The notes beneath the pieces were generated by a model. It worked only from the letters and a program-made list of their open reading frames with translations. It was not told the DNA's origin and ran no database searches. Position numbers and translations under genes: made by a program. Shown here one piece after another: positions 8,579 to 16,997 of a stretch of 61,395 nucleotides of DNA (the first letter of the stretch is position 1; each line of letters begins with the position of its first letter). Origin of the DNA: an uncultured Muribaculaceae bacterium (GTDB lineage Bacteria > Bacteroidota > Bacteroidia > Bacteroidales > Muribaculaceae); the NCBI GenBank assembly GCA_910579675.1, contig CAJTUF010000018.1, positions 1-61,395 on the forward strand. Reading direction: 5' to 3'.

Positions 8579-11500
8579 ATGAGAAAAAAGTACATCACAG
8601 CTTTAGCTGCATCGGCCGTCTTAGCAATGGCGGCACCGACGGCAGCCCAAGCCGCTGAGGGAGGTGGGAGCTACGCTGCCGCAGCTCCACAGGCCCAGCA
8701 GACAAATGCCGGTACATGTACCGGTACCGTTACCGACAACGACGGCGAGCCGCTCCCCGGTGCCACTGTCAGAGTCGAGGGCACTTCAATCGCCGCTTCG
8801 ACCAATATCGACGGCCAGTTCAACCTCAAGGGCGTGAAACAGGGCGCAAAGCTCATCGTGTCGTATGTAGGTTATGACCAGACCACAGTGGTGTGGAACG
8901 GCGGTGCCATCGAGATCGTGATGTCGGCCAACTCCAACGCCCTCGACGAAGTGGTGGTGGTGGGCTACGGCGTCCAGAAGAAAGTCAATCTCACCGGCGC
9001 CGTGTCGCAGGTCAAGGGCGAGGATATCGCCAAGCGTCCCGTGGGCGACGCCGCCCAGATGCTCCAAGGCGTGATTCCCGGCCTCACCGTGAGCAACAAC
9101 AATGCAGGCCGTCCCGGCGGTAGCGCCACTCTCCAGCTCCGCGGTCAGGGCAACCTCTCGGGCACAGGCACCCCCTACGTGCTCGTCGACGGTATCGAGA
9201 TGAGCCTTTCCGAAGTCAACCCCACCGATATCGAGAGCATCTCAGTGCTTAAAGATGCCGGTGCTTCGGCCATCTACGGCGCCCGCGCCGCCTATGGTGT
9301 GATACTCGTCACCACCAAGCGCGGTCAGGAGGGCAACATGCGCATCAGCTACAACGGCTCTGTGGGCTGGAACTCCCCCACCAAGCTCCCCGATATGCTC
9401 GACGGCTATGAATTTGCCAAATATTGGAACCACGCCTGCTCCAATGCCGGTGTGACCCGCTTCTACTCCGACGAGAAGCTCGAGCTGCTCCGCCAGTTCC
9501 GCGACAACCCTTCGAGCGTGGATCCCTGGCAGGAACTCTCCCCCAACGCCAACATGAACCCCGCCTTTGAAAACTCCGAGTCGGGCATAGGCAACACCGA
9601 CTATTTCGACCTCCACTACAAGGATTGGGCGTTTAAGCAAAACCACAACGTCAGCGCGAGCGGCGGCGGCAAGAGAGCACAGTACTACGTGTCGCTCGGA
9701 TACTATGGCGAAGATGGCATCCTGCGCTATGCCGACATGAAATATGACCGCTACAACTTTGCATCGACCATATCGTCGCAGCTCACCTCATGGCTCCGCA
9801 TCCACGCCAACGCCAAGCTGATGCACTCCGACAACCGCACCCCCTTCGGCGACGGCGGCCTCAGCGAAGGTTTCTATCACTCGCTCGCACGTTTCCGCCC
9901 CACGGTCCACTATCTCGACCCCAACGGTCACTTCACCGAGCTCACCATGATTCCCTATCTCCAGAGCGGCACCAAGACCGAGACCAAGCTCGACCGCTCC
10001 AATGTGACCTTCGGAGTAGAGGTGGAGCCGGTAAAGAACTGGAAGATTTTTGCCGACTACACCTACCGTCATCTCCAGCGCCAGTATTCGGCTACCATGG
10101 TGGCCCCCGACATCTACGGCGCCGACGGTGAGACAACCACCAAGGGCGTGCGCTCTGAGCTCGGCATCCAGCGCGACGGACGCTACACCCGGCAGGAAGC
10201 CACTACCCGCTACCAGAACTTCAACGCCTACACCAACTACATGATAACCCTCGCCGACGTGCACAACTTTGCCGTCATGGCAGGCTATCAGTCGGAAGAG
10301 AACCGCTACTCATATCTCTCCAACTATGTCACAGGCCTCTACTCGTCGACCAACCCCGGCCTCAACCTCGGTTCGAGCGACGTGACAGCCGTCGACACCC
10401 GCAACAGCTGGAGCACCCGCGGCTTCTACGGACGTATCAACTACGACTTCGATGCCCGCTACCTTCTCGAAGTCAACATGCGCTACGACGGCACATCGCG
10501 CTTTGCCAAAAACAACCGCTGGGGCTTCTTCCCATCGGTGTCGGTAGGCTGGAACATCGCACGCGAGAAATTCATGGAGTCGCTCCAACCCACCCTCAAC
10601 CTGCTCAAGCTACGTCTATCCTACGGTAAGCTCGGCAACCAGGCAGGAGCCGGTCTCTACACCTTCGCCTCCACAATGGGCGTGACAGCCAAGGGCAACT
10701 ACATCTTTGCCGACGGCCGCCACGGCTACATCAACGCTCCCGGCGTGATCGACCCCTCTGTGACATGGGAAAAGGTTGAAAGCAAAAACATAGGCGTCGA
10801 CTTCGGTCTCTTCAACAATGCCCTCACCGGTACCTTCGAGATATTCCAGCGCGACACCAAGGATATGCTCGGCCCCGGCTACGACTTCCCCGACTTCTTC
10901 GGTGCATCTGCTCCCCAGTCAAACAATGCCAACATGCGCAACCGCGGTTGGGAGCTCACCATCAACTGGAACGGACGCATAGGCCGCGACATCACCTACA
11001 GCATCGGAGGCCAGGTGGCCGACGCTACCGCCAAGGTGACAAAATATGAAAACCCCACATTCACCAACCCCATCGGCAACTGGTATGAGGGTCGCGACGT
11101 GGGTCAGATCTGGGGCCTCAAATCGAGCGGCATCATCCAGACTCAGGAGCAGGCCGACGAGTACAACAAGCTCAATCTCAAATATCTCAACGGCGGTGTG
11201 TGGACCCCCGGCGACGTGATGTATGAAGACCTCAACGGCGACGGCAAGATCGACCGCGGCTCTAACGTCCTCGGCGATATGGGCGACTACACCGTGATCG
11301 GCAACACCACTCCCCGCTACCAGTACAGCATCAACGGTTTGATCAGCTGGAAAGGCCTGTCGCTCAGCATGATGTTCCAGGGCGTAGGCAAGCGCGACTG
11401 GGCGCCCGGCACCCAGCCCTACTTCTGGGGATGGGGATCGTATGCCCAGGCTACCCTCTTCACCGACCACCTCGACTACTGGACCGAAGACAACCGCGAC

Positions 11501-11836
11501 GCCTACTATCCCAAACCCTACCTCCACACCGCAGGCGGTATCGGCACCTATCAGAACCGCAACATGCAGACCTCGTCCCGCTACATCCAGAATGCAGCAT
11601 ATCTCCGTCTGAAAAACATCACCATCAGCTACGAGCTTCCCAAAAACATCATAAGCCGCATCGGCCTCCAGAAGATTCAGGTATTTGCCACCGGCGAAAA
11701 CCTGCTCACCTGGACCAAGCTCGCCAAGATGTATGATCCCGAAGGCGTGTTCACCGGTGCCTCCTATGGCGGCGAAGCCGGCAAAAACTACCCCATGAAC
11801 AAGGTCATCTCTCTCGGCCTCAATGTCACCCTCTGA
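8579..11836 (+). CDS. SusC-like TonB-dependent outer-membrane transporter
   Basis: A 1085-residue TonB-dependent transporter. It starts with a signal peptide (cleavage near AQAAEG), then a CarboxypepD_reg-like beta-sandwich (GTVTDNDGEPLPGATVRVEG), a TonB box-like segment ALDEVVVVGYG, the plug domain with LRGQGNLSGTGTPYVLVDG and the SusC signature ISVLKDAGASAIYGARAA, and a long barrel ending in SLGLNVTL. It would import an oligosaccharide or other ligand across the outer membrane together with the SusD-like lipoprotein 39 bp downstream. No glycosidase, sensor or anti-sigma gene sits beside the pair, so the substrate cannot be inferred from context. Confidence 0.95.
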   Translation: MRKKYITALAASAVLAMAAPTAAQAAEGGGSYAAAAPQAQQTNAGTCTGTVTDNDGEPLPGATVRVEGTSIAASTNIDGQFNLKGVKQGAKLIVSYVGYDQTTVVWNGGAIEIVMSANSNALDEVVVVGYGVQKKVNLTGAVSQVKGEDIAKRPVGDAAQMLQGVIPGLTVSNNNAGRPGGSATLQLRGQGNLSGTGTPYVLVDGIEMSLSEVNPTDIESISVLKDAGASAIYGARAAYGVILVTTKRGQEGNMRISYNGSVGWNSPTKLPDMLDGYEFAKYWNHACSNAGVTRFYSDEKLELLRQFRDNPSSVDPWQELSPNANMNPAFENSESGIGNTDYFDLHYKDWAFKQNHNVSASGGGKRAQYYVSLGYYGEDGILRYADMKYDRYNFASTISSQLTSWLRIHANAKLMHSDNRTPFGDGGLSEGFYHSLARFRPTVHYLDPNGHFTELTMIPYLQSGTKTETKLDRSNVTFGVEVEPVKNWKIFADYTYRHLQRQYSATMVAPDIYGADGETTTKGVRSELGIQRDGRYTRQEATTRYQNFNAYTNYMITLADVHNFAVMAGYQSEENRYSYLSNYVTGLYSSTNPGLNLGSSDVTAVDTRNSWSTRGFYGRINYDFDARYLLEVNMRYDGTSRFAKNNRWGFFPSVSVGWNIAREKFMESLQPTLNLLKLRLSYGKLGNQAGAGLYTFASTMGVTAKGNYIFADGRHGYINAPGVIDPSVTWEKVESKNIGVDFGLFNNALTGTFEIFQRDTKDMLGPGYDFPDFFGASAPQSNNANMRNRGWELTINWNGRIGRDITYSIGGQVADATAKVTKYENPTFTNPIGNWYEGRDVGQIWGLKSSGIIQTQEQADEYNKLNLKYLNGGVWTPGDVMYEDLNGDGKIDRGSNVLGDMGDYTVIGNTTPRYQYSINGLISWKGLSLSMMFQGVGKRDWAPGTQPYFWGWGSYAQATLFTDHLDYWTEDNRDAYYPKPYLHTAGGIGTYQNRNMQTSSRYIQNAAYLRLKNITISYELPKNIISRIGLQKIQVFATGENLLTWTKLAKMYDPEGVFTGASYGGEAGKNYPMNKVISLGLNVTL

Positions 11837-11875
11837 TCTCTTTTCCTCCCACTCCATTACCAGACTTTTCTACCA

Positions 11876-13675
11876 ATGAAGAAATATATAATCTGCCTCG
11901 CGCTCGGAATGGCTCTCACTTCGTGCTACGACCTCGACCGCGAACCTGAAGGAGTCCTCTCTTCATCGAGTCCCTTCACCACCACCGGCGAGATGAGCAG
12001 CTATCTCGACCAGTTTTACCAGAGCGCGGTGCGCACCCAGGACCTCCAGGCCGGAGGCGGCTCCGGAATAGCCGGAGGCGACTGCAACAGCGACAACATG
12101 GCCTCACCGTCGGTCAACCAGCGCATCGCCGGACGCTCGTCAGTGTCGAGCGCTTCGTCGCTCGGCAACTACTCCTACATACGCCGCGTCAACTTCTTCC
12201 TTCAGAATCTCGACAACTGTACCCAGAAGGGCACCGCCGACTATAATCAGGCCGTAGGCGAGGGCTACTACTTCCGCGCCTGGTACTACTACAGCCTCCT
12301 CATCAACTACGGCCCCGTGGCTTGGGTGGAGACCCCCCTCGACCCCGACATGGAGCAGATGAAGCTGCCCCGCGAAAACCGCACCGTGATCGCCGACCAT
12401 ATCCTGGCCGATCTCGACATGGCCATCTCGCTCCTTGGCGAGCGCAACAACAGCTCGTCGATGAGAGTGCACCGCGATGTGGCCCGCGCCCTCAAGAGCG
12501 AAGTGGCCCTCTTTGAAGGCACTTGGGAGAAATACCACAAAGCCAAAAACGACCCCTTCTTCGACCCCACCGTCACCGACGCCAAGATCAACGACTACTT
12601 CACTCAGGCCGCTGCCGCTGCAAAGCAGGTCATGGATCGCGGTGTGTGGCGCATCTACTCCACCGGCAACACCAACAACGACTACCGCGTGATTTTCCAG
12701 ACCACCGATCTGGGCAGCAACCCCGAGGTGCTCTGGTATAAGAAATATGATGGCGACGAGATAGGCAACAATGTTGACCGCTATCTCAACCAGGGCGGTG
12801 GTAGCCTTGGCGTGACCGCCTCGCTTGTCGACGACTATCTCACCATCGACGGCCGTCCGTTTACCGGCGCCGAGAAGCTCGAAGCCAAGAAGGTGTGGGG
12901 TCAGGAGCTCCTCCCCACCGTCCGCGACCCCCGGCTGGCTCAGACCGTAGCCACTCCCGGACAGGTGATGCGCCCCGACACCGATCCCTACACCATCCCG
13001 CCGCTGATCGGAACCTCGGCCTACAACAACAACATCTCCGGCTACTCGCTGCTCAAGCATGTGCAGATCGACTACACCGGAAGCCTCGACGCCGAATATA
13101 AGGGCGCCACCCCCGCCATCCAGTTCCGATATGCCGACGTGCTCCTCAACTATGCCGAAGCACTCGCCGAGCTCAACGGAGCCGCAAATGCTCAGACCAT
13201 TGTCGAAGCCCTCCATCCCCTGCGAGCCCGTGTGGGAATGCCCGACGTCGACTTCGACCGCGAGTTCAACTCCGACCCCGCCTATCCCTTCGCCCACCTC
13301 GACAAGTATATCCAGGCTGTGCGACGCGAGCGCCGCATCGAAAAAGCTTGCGAGGGCCGTCGATTCGAGGATATCCTCCGCTGGGCAGCCGCCGAAGAGA
13401 TCTTCGTGGGCAAATGGCATCAGGGAGCACTCTTCACCGGCAGCTCGCTCGAAAACGAGCCCGCATATGCCACCCTCAAGTACGACCAGCCTTCGGGCAA
13501 CACCATCTTCCTCTCGGGCAACCCCGGAGATCCCTACCGCTACATTATCCCCACCAACCCCTCGGGCTACGAGACCGGATGGCAGTTTAATCCCCAGCGC
13601 GACTATCTCCTCCCGCTTCAGGAACGCATGATCTCACTCACCGAAGGACTCTGGACACAGAATCCCGGTTGGTAA
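11876..13675 (+). CDS. SusD/RagB-like nutrient-binding lipoprotein
   Basis: A 599-residue lipoprotein; signal MKKYIICLALGMALTSC with Cys at residue 17. The N-terminus DLDREPEGVLSSSSPF, a TPR-like helical middle containing YYFRAWYYYSLL, and the C-terminal RRERRIEKACEGRRFEDILRW segment are typical of SusD/RagB proteins. It caps the SusC-like transporter and binds ligand at the cell surface. It follows susC by 39 bp and is followed by a strong hairpin terminator at 13714-13754, closing the operon. Confidence 0.94.
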   Translation: MKKYIICLALGMALTSCYDLDREPEGVLSSSSPFTTTGEMSSYLDQFYQSAVRTQDLQAGGGSGIAGGDCNSDNMASPSVNQRIAGRSSVSSASSLGNYSYIRRVNFFLQNLDNCTQKGTADYNQAVGEGYYFRAWYYYSLLINYGPVAWVETPLDPDMEQMKLPRENRTVIADHILADLDMAISLLGERNNSSSMRVHRDVARALKSEVALFEGTWEKYHKAKNDPFFDPTVTDAKINDYFTQAAAAAKQVMDRGVWRIYSTGNTNNDYRVIFQTTDLGSNPEVLWYKKYDGDEIGNNVDRYLNQGGGSLGVTASLVDDYLTIDGRPFTGAEKLEAKKVWGQELLPTVRDPRLAQTVATPGQVMRPDTDPYTIPPLIGTSAYNNNISGYSLLKHVQIDYTGSLDAEYKGATPAIQFRYADVLLNYAEALAELNGAANAQTIVEALHPLRARVGMPDVDFDREFNSDPAYPFAHLDKYIQAVRRERRIEKACEGRRFEDILRWAAAEEIFVGKWHQGALFTGSSLENEPAYATLKYDQPSGNTIFLSGNPGDPYRYIIPTNPSGYETGWQFNPQRDYLLPLQERMISLTEGLWTQNPGW

Positions 13676-13702
13676 ACCAATCCCATAGGGCTCAGACCCT
13701 CA

Positions 13703-13776
13703 TCACACCCCTCGGCGGCGGCCGGCATCAGCAACTGCGATGCCGGCCGCTGCCCCTTTTATCCCCCGCAATTCCG
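13703..13776 (+). repeat. 74-nt repeat, copy 1, containing the susCD terminator
   Basis: Copy 1 of a direct repeat; copy 2 is 14561-14634 (73 of 74 positions identical, the difference at 13767). It contains a hairpin with 16-bp arms (13714-13729 and 13739-13754, one mismatch) and a 9-nt loop followed by CCTTTT, a rho-independent terminator. Confidence 0.9.
13714..13760 (+). terminator. Rho-independent terminator after susCD
   Basis: GC-rich stem GGCGGCGGCCGGCATC paired with GATGCCGGCCGCTGCC, loop 13730-13738, then CCTTTT. It lies 38 bp after the SusD stop codon. Confidence 0.85.
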
Positions 13777-13807
13777 CCCCGCAATTCCGCCGCAAATCGC
13801 TGAAAAA

Positions 13808-13839
13808 TTTGAGCATTTGAGAAAAAAATCATATCTTTG
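13808..13839 (+). promoter_or_regulatory. Promoter of the putative structured RNA
   Basis: TTTG (13808-13811), 20 bp, then TATCTTTG (13832-13839) matches consensus. Expected start about 13846, far (about 245 nt) from the next start codon at 14091, which points to a non-coding transcript or a long structured leader. Confidence 0.75.
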
Positions 13840-13845
13840 CAGCGT

Positions 13846-14052
13846 AATTGGTGGCCACCTTTTACAAGACATGTTAACGATAGAAGCGTCTATGCTTATC
13901 TTGTAGTTGGAAATCTGGAAAATTTCAAAAATATACAAGGATTGGCATGGTAGTTTCCACGCTATATAGCGTGGTCTACTTTACCACATCTGTATATTGG
14001 GTATTCCAGAACCTCCAACTAAGGCGTGGCATAGCAGTCCACGCTTTCTTTA
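13846..14052 (+). ncRNA. Putative structured non-coding RNA or long regulatory leader (about 205 nt)
   Basis: Three helices can be drawn. H1: TACAAGA (13863-13869) pairs with TCTTGTA (13899-13905), with an inner ATAGA/TCTAT hairpin. H2 is a long rod: TAGTTGGA (13904-13911) with TCCAACTA (14014-14021), TCTGGAA (13914-13920) with TTCCAGA (14004-14010), ATATACA (13931-13937) with TGTATAT (13991-13997), capped by the palindrome CCACGCTATATAGCGTGG (13957-13974). H3: GCGTGG (14024-14029) with CCACGC (14039-14044), flanked by A/T pairs and followed by TTTCTTT, a terminator. The H2 cap and H3 share the same stem sequences, so they could also pair with each other as a switch. Size and rod-plus-terminator shape recall 6S RNA, but I cannot confirm any known family. 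Confidence 0.6.
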
Positions 14053-14090
14053 TGTAAAAGCTTATTTTGGACTGGATAAGCCCCAATCAA

Positions 14091-14507
14091 ATGAACAACA
14101 AGTTATTACATACATGGCTACTCGTCGTGATGGCCTTGATAATGTCGGTTTCATTGAGCGCTTGCGGTGATGATGAAGATGAACCCGCCAACAACTCTAC
14201 CGAAGCCATATCCGGCACTTACATCGGCGATTTCAATATGATCGGACTCACAGACGATAATGCCGAGCGCGCCTATGTGGAGTTAACTCGCAAATCCTCC
14301 TCGTCTGTAAGTTGCAAAATCGAATCTGAAGGCTGGAAGGTCGACATGGATCCTGTCAATCTATCCGTTACTTTCAGCGGCGAGACTGTGATCCTCAGAA
14401 GCGAGACATCAAAAGCCATATCCGGACAGATTATCAATGGCCATCTGCAACTGACCTACGAAACCAGCCAAAGTCGCGTGTTCCAGTTTATCGGAACCAA
14501 AGACTGA
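14091..14507 (+). CDS. Small hypothetical lipoprotein
   Basis: A 138-residue protein beginning MNNKLLHTWLLVVMALIMSV with lipobox SLSAC followed by acidic GDDEDEPAN. The mature part is beta-rich with regularly spaced hydrophobic strands (GTYIGDFNMIG, VNLSVTFSGETVIL, HLQLTYETS), resembling small lipocalin-like or Ig-like Bacteroidales lipoproteins; I do not recognise the family. A TTG at 14067 in the same frame would add eight residues and is not preferred. It has no clear promoter of its own and lies 39 nt after the terminator of the putative RNA, so it may be expressed by read-through. Both sides are bounded by the 74-nt repeat copies. Confidence 0.7.
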   Translation: MNNKLLHTWLLVVMALIMSVSLSACGDDEDEPANNSTEAISGTYIGDFNMIGLTDDNAERAYVELTRKSSSSVSCKIESEGWKVDMDPVNLSVTFSGETVILRSETSKAISGQIINGHLQLTYETSQSRVFQFIGTKD

Positions 14508-14560
14508 TTGCTACATCCGAATTCTGATCCTCAGAGTGAGCCGGATATCCGACTCACTCC

Positions 14561-14634
14561 TCACACCCCTCGGCGGCGGCCGGCATCAGCAACTGCGATG
14601 CCGGCCGCTGCCCCTTTTATCCCCAGCAATTCCG
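14561..14634 (+). repeat. 74-nt repeat, copy 2, terminator of the small lipoprotein gene
   Basis: Nearly identical to 13703-13776. The hairpin is 14572-14612 followed by CCTTTT, so it would terminate the lipoprotein transcript. The 858-bp period between copies contains exactly one RNA and one lipoprotein gene. The remainder of the 320-bp gap to 14828 holds the next promoter and an approximately 140-nt leader. Confidence 0.9.
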
Positions 14635-14653
14635 AGCGTGATTTAGCGAAATA

Positions 14654-14685
14654 TTTGCTAATATCGAAACAATTGCATAACTTTG
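14654..14685 (+). promoter_or_regulatory. Promoter of the DUF177-rpmF-fabH run
   Basis: TTTG (14654-14657), 20 bp, then TAACTTTG (14678-14685). The leader to the ATG at 14828 would be about 135 nt. Confidence 0.75.
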
Positions 14686-14827
14686 CAGAGTTTTTTCACG
14701 CGGGCGATGAGGCCCATAGCGGCCCGGCCTGCCGGAACACGGCTCCGGCCCGATGCCACATCGACCTTGACGCGACAAACCACGCAACACCTTTTCATAG
14801 CACTATCAGCTACTTACCCCGCCTATA

Positions 14828-15421
14828 ATGGGAAAATTCACAGAATTCAAGCTCCAGCTCAAGAGCATGCCGGAAGGAGAGCATGAATATGCCTACCATC
14901 TCGGCAAGGAGTTTTTTGTCAACATGGAAAACGATGAGATCCACGACGCCGACATCGACGTGAAGCTCATCGCCACCCGTCGTGGCGACCCCTTCGAGCT
15001 CAATTTTCACTTTACGGGCACCCTCACCCTCCTCTGCACCCGTTGTCTCGACGATCTGGTATTTCCGGTCGACACCACCTATCACATGACGGTGGAATAT
15101 GGCGACTCCTACCGCGACGAGAGCGACGACCTGCTCATCATCCCCGACAGCGACGCCACCCTCAACGTGGCCTTCATGATCTACGACACCATCGTGCTCT
15201 CGATCCCGATGAAGCATGTCCACCCGCTGGGCAAATGCAACAGGCAGATGAGCGCCCTGCTCCGCAAGCACCGCGGACGCCACGGCGACGGCGAGGATGC
15301 CGACCTCGAAGACGAGCTCATGGACGGCATCGACGACGCCGACAGCGGAGCCGACTCTTCAGGACCCATCGACTCGCGATGGGACGCCCTCAGAGGCCTC
15401 GGCTCTGGCAGCCCCGACTGA
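14828..15421 (+). CDS. DUF177 (YceD-type) protein
   Basis: A 197-residue DUF177 protein. The family signature is seen as a Cys pair LLCTRCLDDL (near residues 73-82) after a beta-rich N-terminus and the later YDTIVLSIPMKHVHP segment; the C-terminus is very acidic (GEDADLEDELMDGIDDADSG). YceD-type proteins are encoded next to ribosomal protein L32 across bacteria and are linked with 23S rRNA accumulation/ribosome assembly; the rpmF gene follows 50 bp downstream, confirming the context. Cytoplasmic. Confidence 0.88.
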   Translation: MGKFTEFKLQLKSMPEGEHEYAYHLGKEFFVNMENDEIHDADIDVKLIATRRGDPFELNFHFTGTLTLLCTRCLDDLVFPVDTTYHMTVEYGDSYRDESDDLLIIPDSDATLNVAFMIYDTIVLSIPMKHVHPLGKCNRQMSALLRKHRGRHGDGEDADLEDELMDGIDDADSGADSSGPIDSRWDALRGLGSGSPD

Positions 15422-15471
15422 TCTCCCCTAAGAAACAATCATAAAAACAATATCAACAACTAAATACCGCA

Positions 15472-15663
15472 ATGGCACATCCCAAACGCAAACAATCCAA
15501 GACCCGCACCGCGAAGCGCCGCACCCACGATAAGGCTGTAGCCCCCACCATCGCCCTTTGCCCCAACTGCGGCGCATGGCACATCTACCACACCGTGTGT
15601 GGCGAATGTGGCTACTACCGCGGCAAGCAGGCCATCGTGATGAGCGACGAAGCCGCCCAGTGA
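15472..15663 (+). CDS. rpmF: 50S ribosomal protein L32
   Basis: A 63-residue protein starting MAHPKRKQSKTRTAKRRTHD, the canonical L32 N-terminus, followed by the Zn-ribbon CPNC...CGEC (residues about 29-46), so it is the zinc-binding (C+) form. It sits in the usual DUF177-rpmF-fabH order; plsX, often between rpmF and fabH in other phyla, is absent here. Confidence 0.97.
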   Translation: MAHPKRKQSKTRTAKRRTHDKAVAPTIALCPNCGAWHIYHTVCGECGYYRGKQAIVMSDEAAQ

Positions 15664-15726
15664 TCCCATTCACCGTCACGGCCCATTACCCCAACGATCG
15701 CTAAACAGCAGCAGCTCTCCTCCTCA

Positions 15727-15803
15727 CCCGCGCCCCGCAGGAGCGCGGGCGGGAGGCCGCTTCATATCCGCTCCCGGGCCCGGCTGCCTCTCCGGCAGGC
15801 CGG
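15727..15803 (+). terminator. GC-rich hairpins between rpmF and fabH
   Basis: Two stems lie in the 218-bp gap: CCCGCGC (15727-15733) with GCGCGGG (15743-15749), and CCGGCTGCC (15780-15788) with GGCAGGCCGG (15794-15803, one bulge). Neither has a T-run, so they may be weak terminators or processing signals. No promoter motif is evident before fabH. Confidence 0.4.
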
Positions 15804-15881
15804 TTCCCGACAGCAGGCGGCATCCCGTTTTACTGTTTATTCAATCCTCACCCCCATATAATCAAACTACCGCAAGCCATC

Positions 15882-16865
15882 ATGCTCCACGCCCGCATCT
15901 CAGGCATTGCCTCCTACCTCCCCGACGACATACTCGACAATGAGATGCTCTCGAAGATGGTAGACACCAACGACGAGTGGATCACCACCCGCGTAGGCAT
16001 CAAGACACGCCACATCCTCCGTCAGGAGGAGGCCGGTTCGTCATTTCTCGGCTCCAAAGCCGTCGACAAGCTCCTTGAATCGACCGGCACAAAGCCCGAA
16101 GAGATCGACCTGATCATCTGCGCCACCTCCAACCCCGACTACCGATTCCCCTCCACCGCCTCCGTCATAGCCTACAAGAGCGGCCTCAAAAACTGCTATG
16201 GCTACGACATCCAGGCTGCTTGCGCCGGATTTATCGTCGCCCTTCAGGACGCTTCGGCCTACATCCGCGCCGGCTACAACAAGAAGGTCATTGTGGTATG
16301 TGCCGAGATGATGAGCTCCATGGTCAACTACAGCGACCGCACCACCTGCCCCCTATTCGGCGACGGTGCCGCCGCAGTGCTTGTGGAGCCCACCGAGAAG
16401 GAGACCGGCGTGATCGACACCGTGCTCCACATCGACGGCATTGGCCGCGACCACCTCGTGATGAAGGCCGGAGGCTCGTTCAAGCCCACAACCCACGCCA
16501 CTGTCGACGCCGGTGAAAACTACCTCTTCCAGGACGGTAAGTTTGTCTACAAGCACGCCGTTACCGACATGTACACCTCGACCCTCGACATCTGCCGTCG
16601 CAACGGCCTGACCATGGAGAGTGTCGACTGGCTCGTGCCCCATCAGGCCAATCTCCGCATCATCGAGGCTGTGAGCAGCCGCGCCGGAATCGACCCCGCC
16701 AAAGTGCTTGTCAACATCGAGCACACCGGCAACACATCGGCCGCCTCAATACCCATATGCCTCGACGAGTTCAAAGACAAGCTCAAGCCCGGCGACAAGA
16801 TCGTGCTCACCGCCTTCGGTGCCGGTTTCACATGGGGCGCTATGTATCTCATCTGGGACCTCTGA
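15882..16865 (+). CDS. fabH: 3-oxoacyl-ACP synthase III (KAS III)
   Basis: A 327-residue FabH, normal length. It condenses acetyl- or branched-acyl-CoA with malonyl-ACP to start fatty-acid synthesis. The catalytic triad is visible: Cys in IQAACAGFIVAL (near residue 113), His in VPHQANLRI and Asn in NIEHTGNTSAAS. N-terminal NDEWITTRVGIKTRH is also typical. It is followed by a hairpin terminator (16893-16918), separating it from era. Confidence 0.96.
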   Translation: MLHARISGIASYLPDDILDNEMLSKMVDTNDEWITTRVGIKTRHILRQEEAGSSFLGSKAVDKLLESTGTKPEEIDLIICATSNPDYRFPSTASVIAYKSGLKNCYGYDIQAACAGFIVALQDASAYIRAGYNKKVIVVCAEMMSSMVNYSDRTTCPLFGDGAAAVLVEPTEKETGVIDTVLHIDGIGRDHLVMKAGGSFKPTTHATVDAGENYLFQDGKFVYKHAVTDMYTSTLDICRRNGLTMESVDWLVPHQANLRIIEAVSSRAGIDPAKVLVNIEHTGNTSAASIPICLDEFKDKLKPGDKIVLTAFGAGFTWGAMYLIWDL

Positions 16866-16892
16866 TTCCTGTCCGGGAAAAAATATTGACGG

Positions 16893-16927
16893 AAATAGCA
16901 TCCTTAGCGGTGCTATTTTTGTTTATA
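16893..16927 (+). terminator. Terminator after fabH
   Basis: AAATAGCA (16893-16900) pairs with TGCTATTT (16911-16918), 10-nt loop, followed by TTTGTTTAT: a typical rho-independent terminator. Confidence 0.8.
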
Positions 16928-16997
16928 TACACAGACGGGCCCCTCTCCATATACCCGGCCCATACTCATAACCATTTTTCCAAACATCTTTTTTCCT

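Noticed and set aside
12140..13420. 426-codon open frame on the minus strand
   Set aside because: It lies fully inside the SusD gene, its composition (very rich in Val, Gly, Glu, His) is the mirror of GC-rich sense codons, and it has no start context or recognisable family.
14508..14827. Open frame between the small lipoprotein and the DUF177 gene
   Set aside because: It spans the terminator and the DUF177 promoter, so it cannot be a gene.
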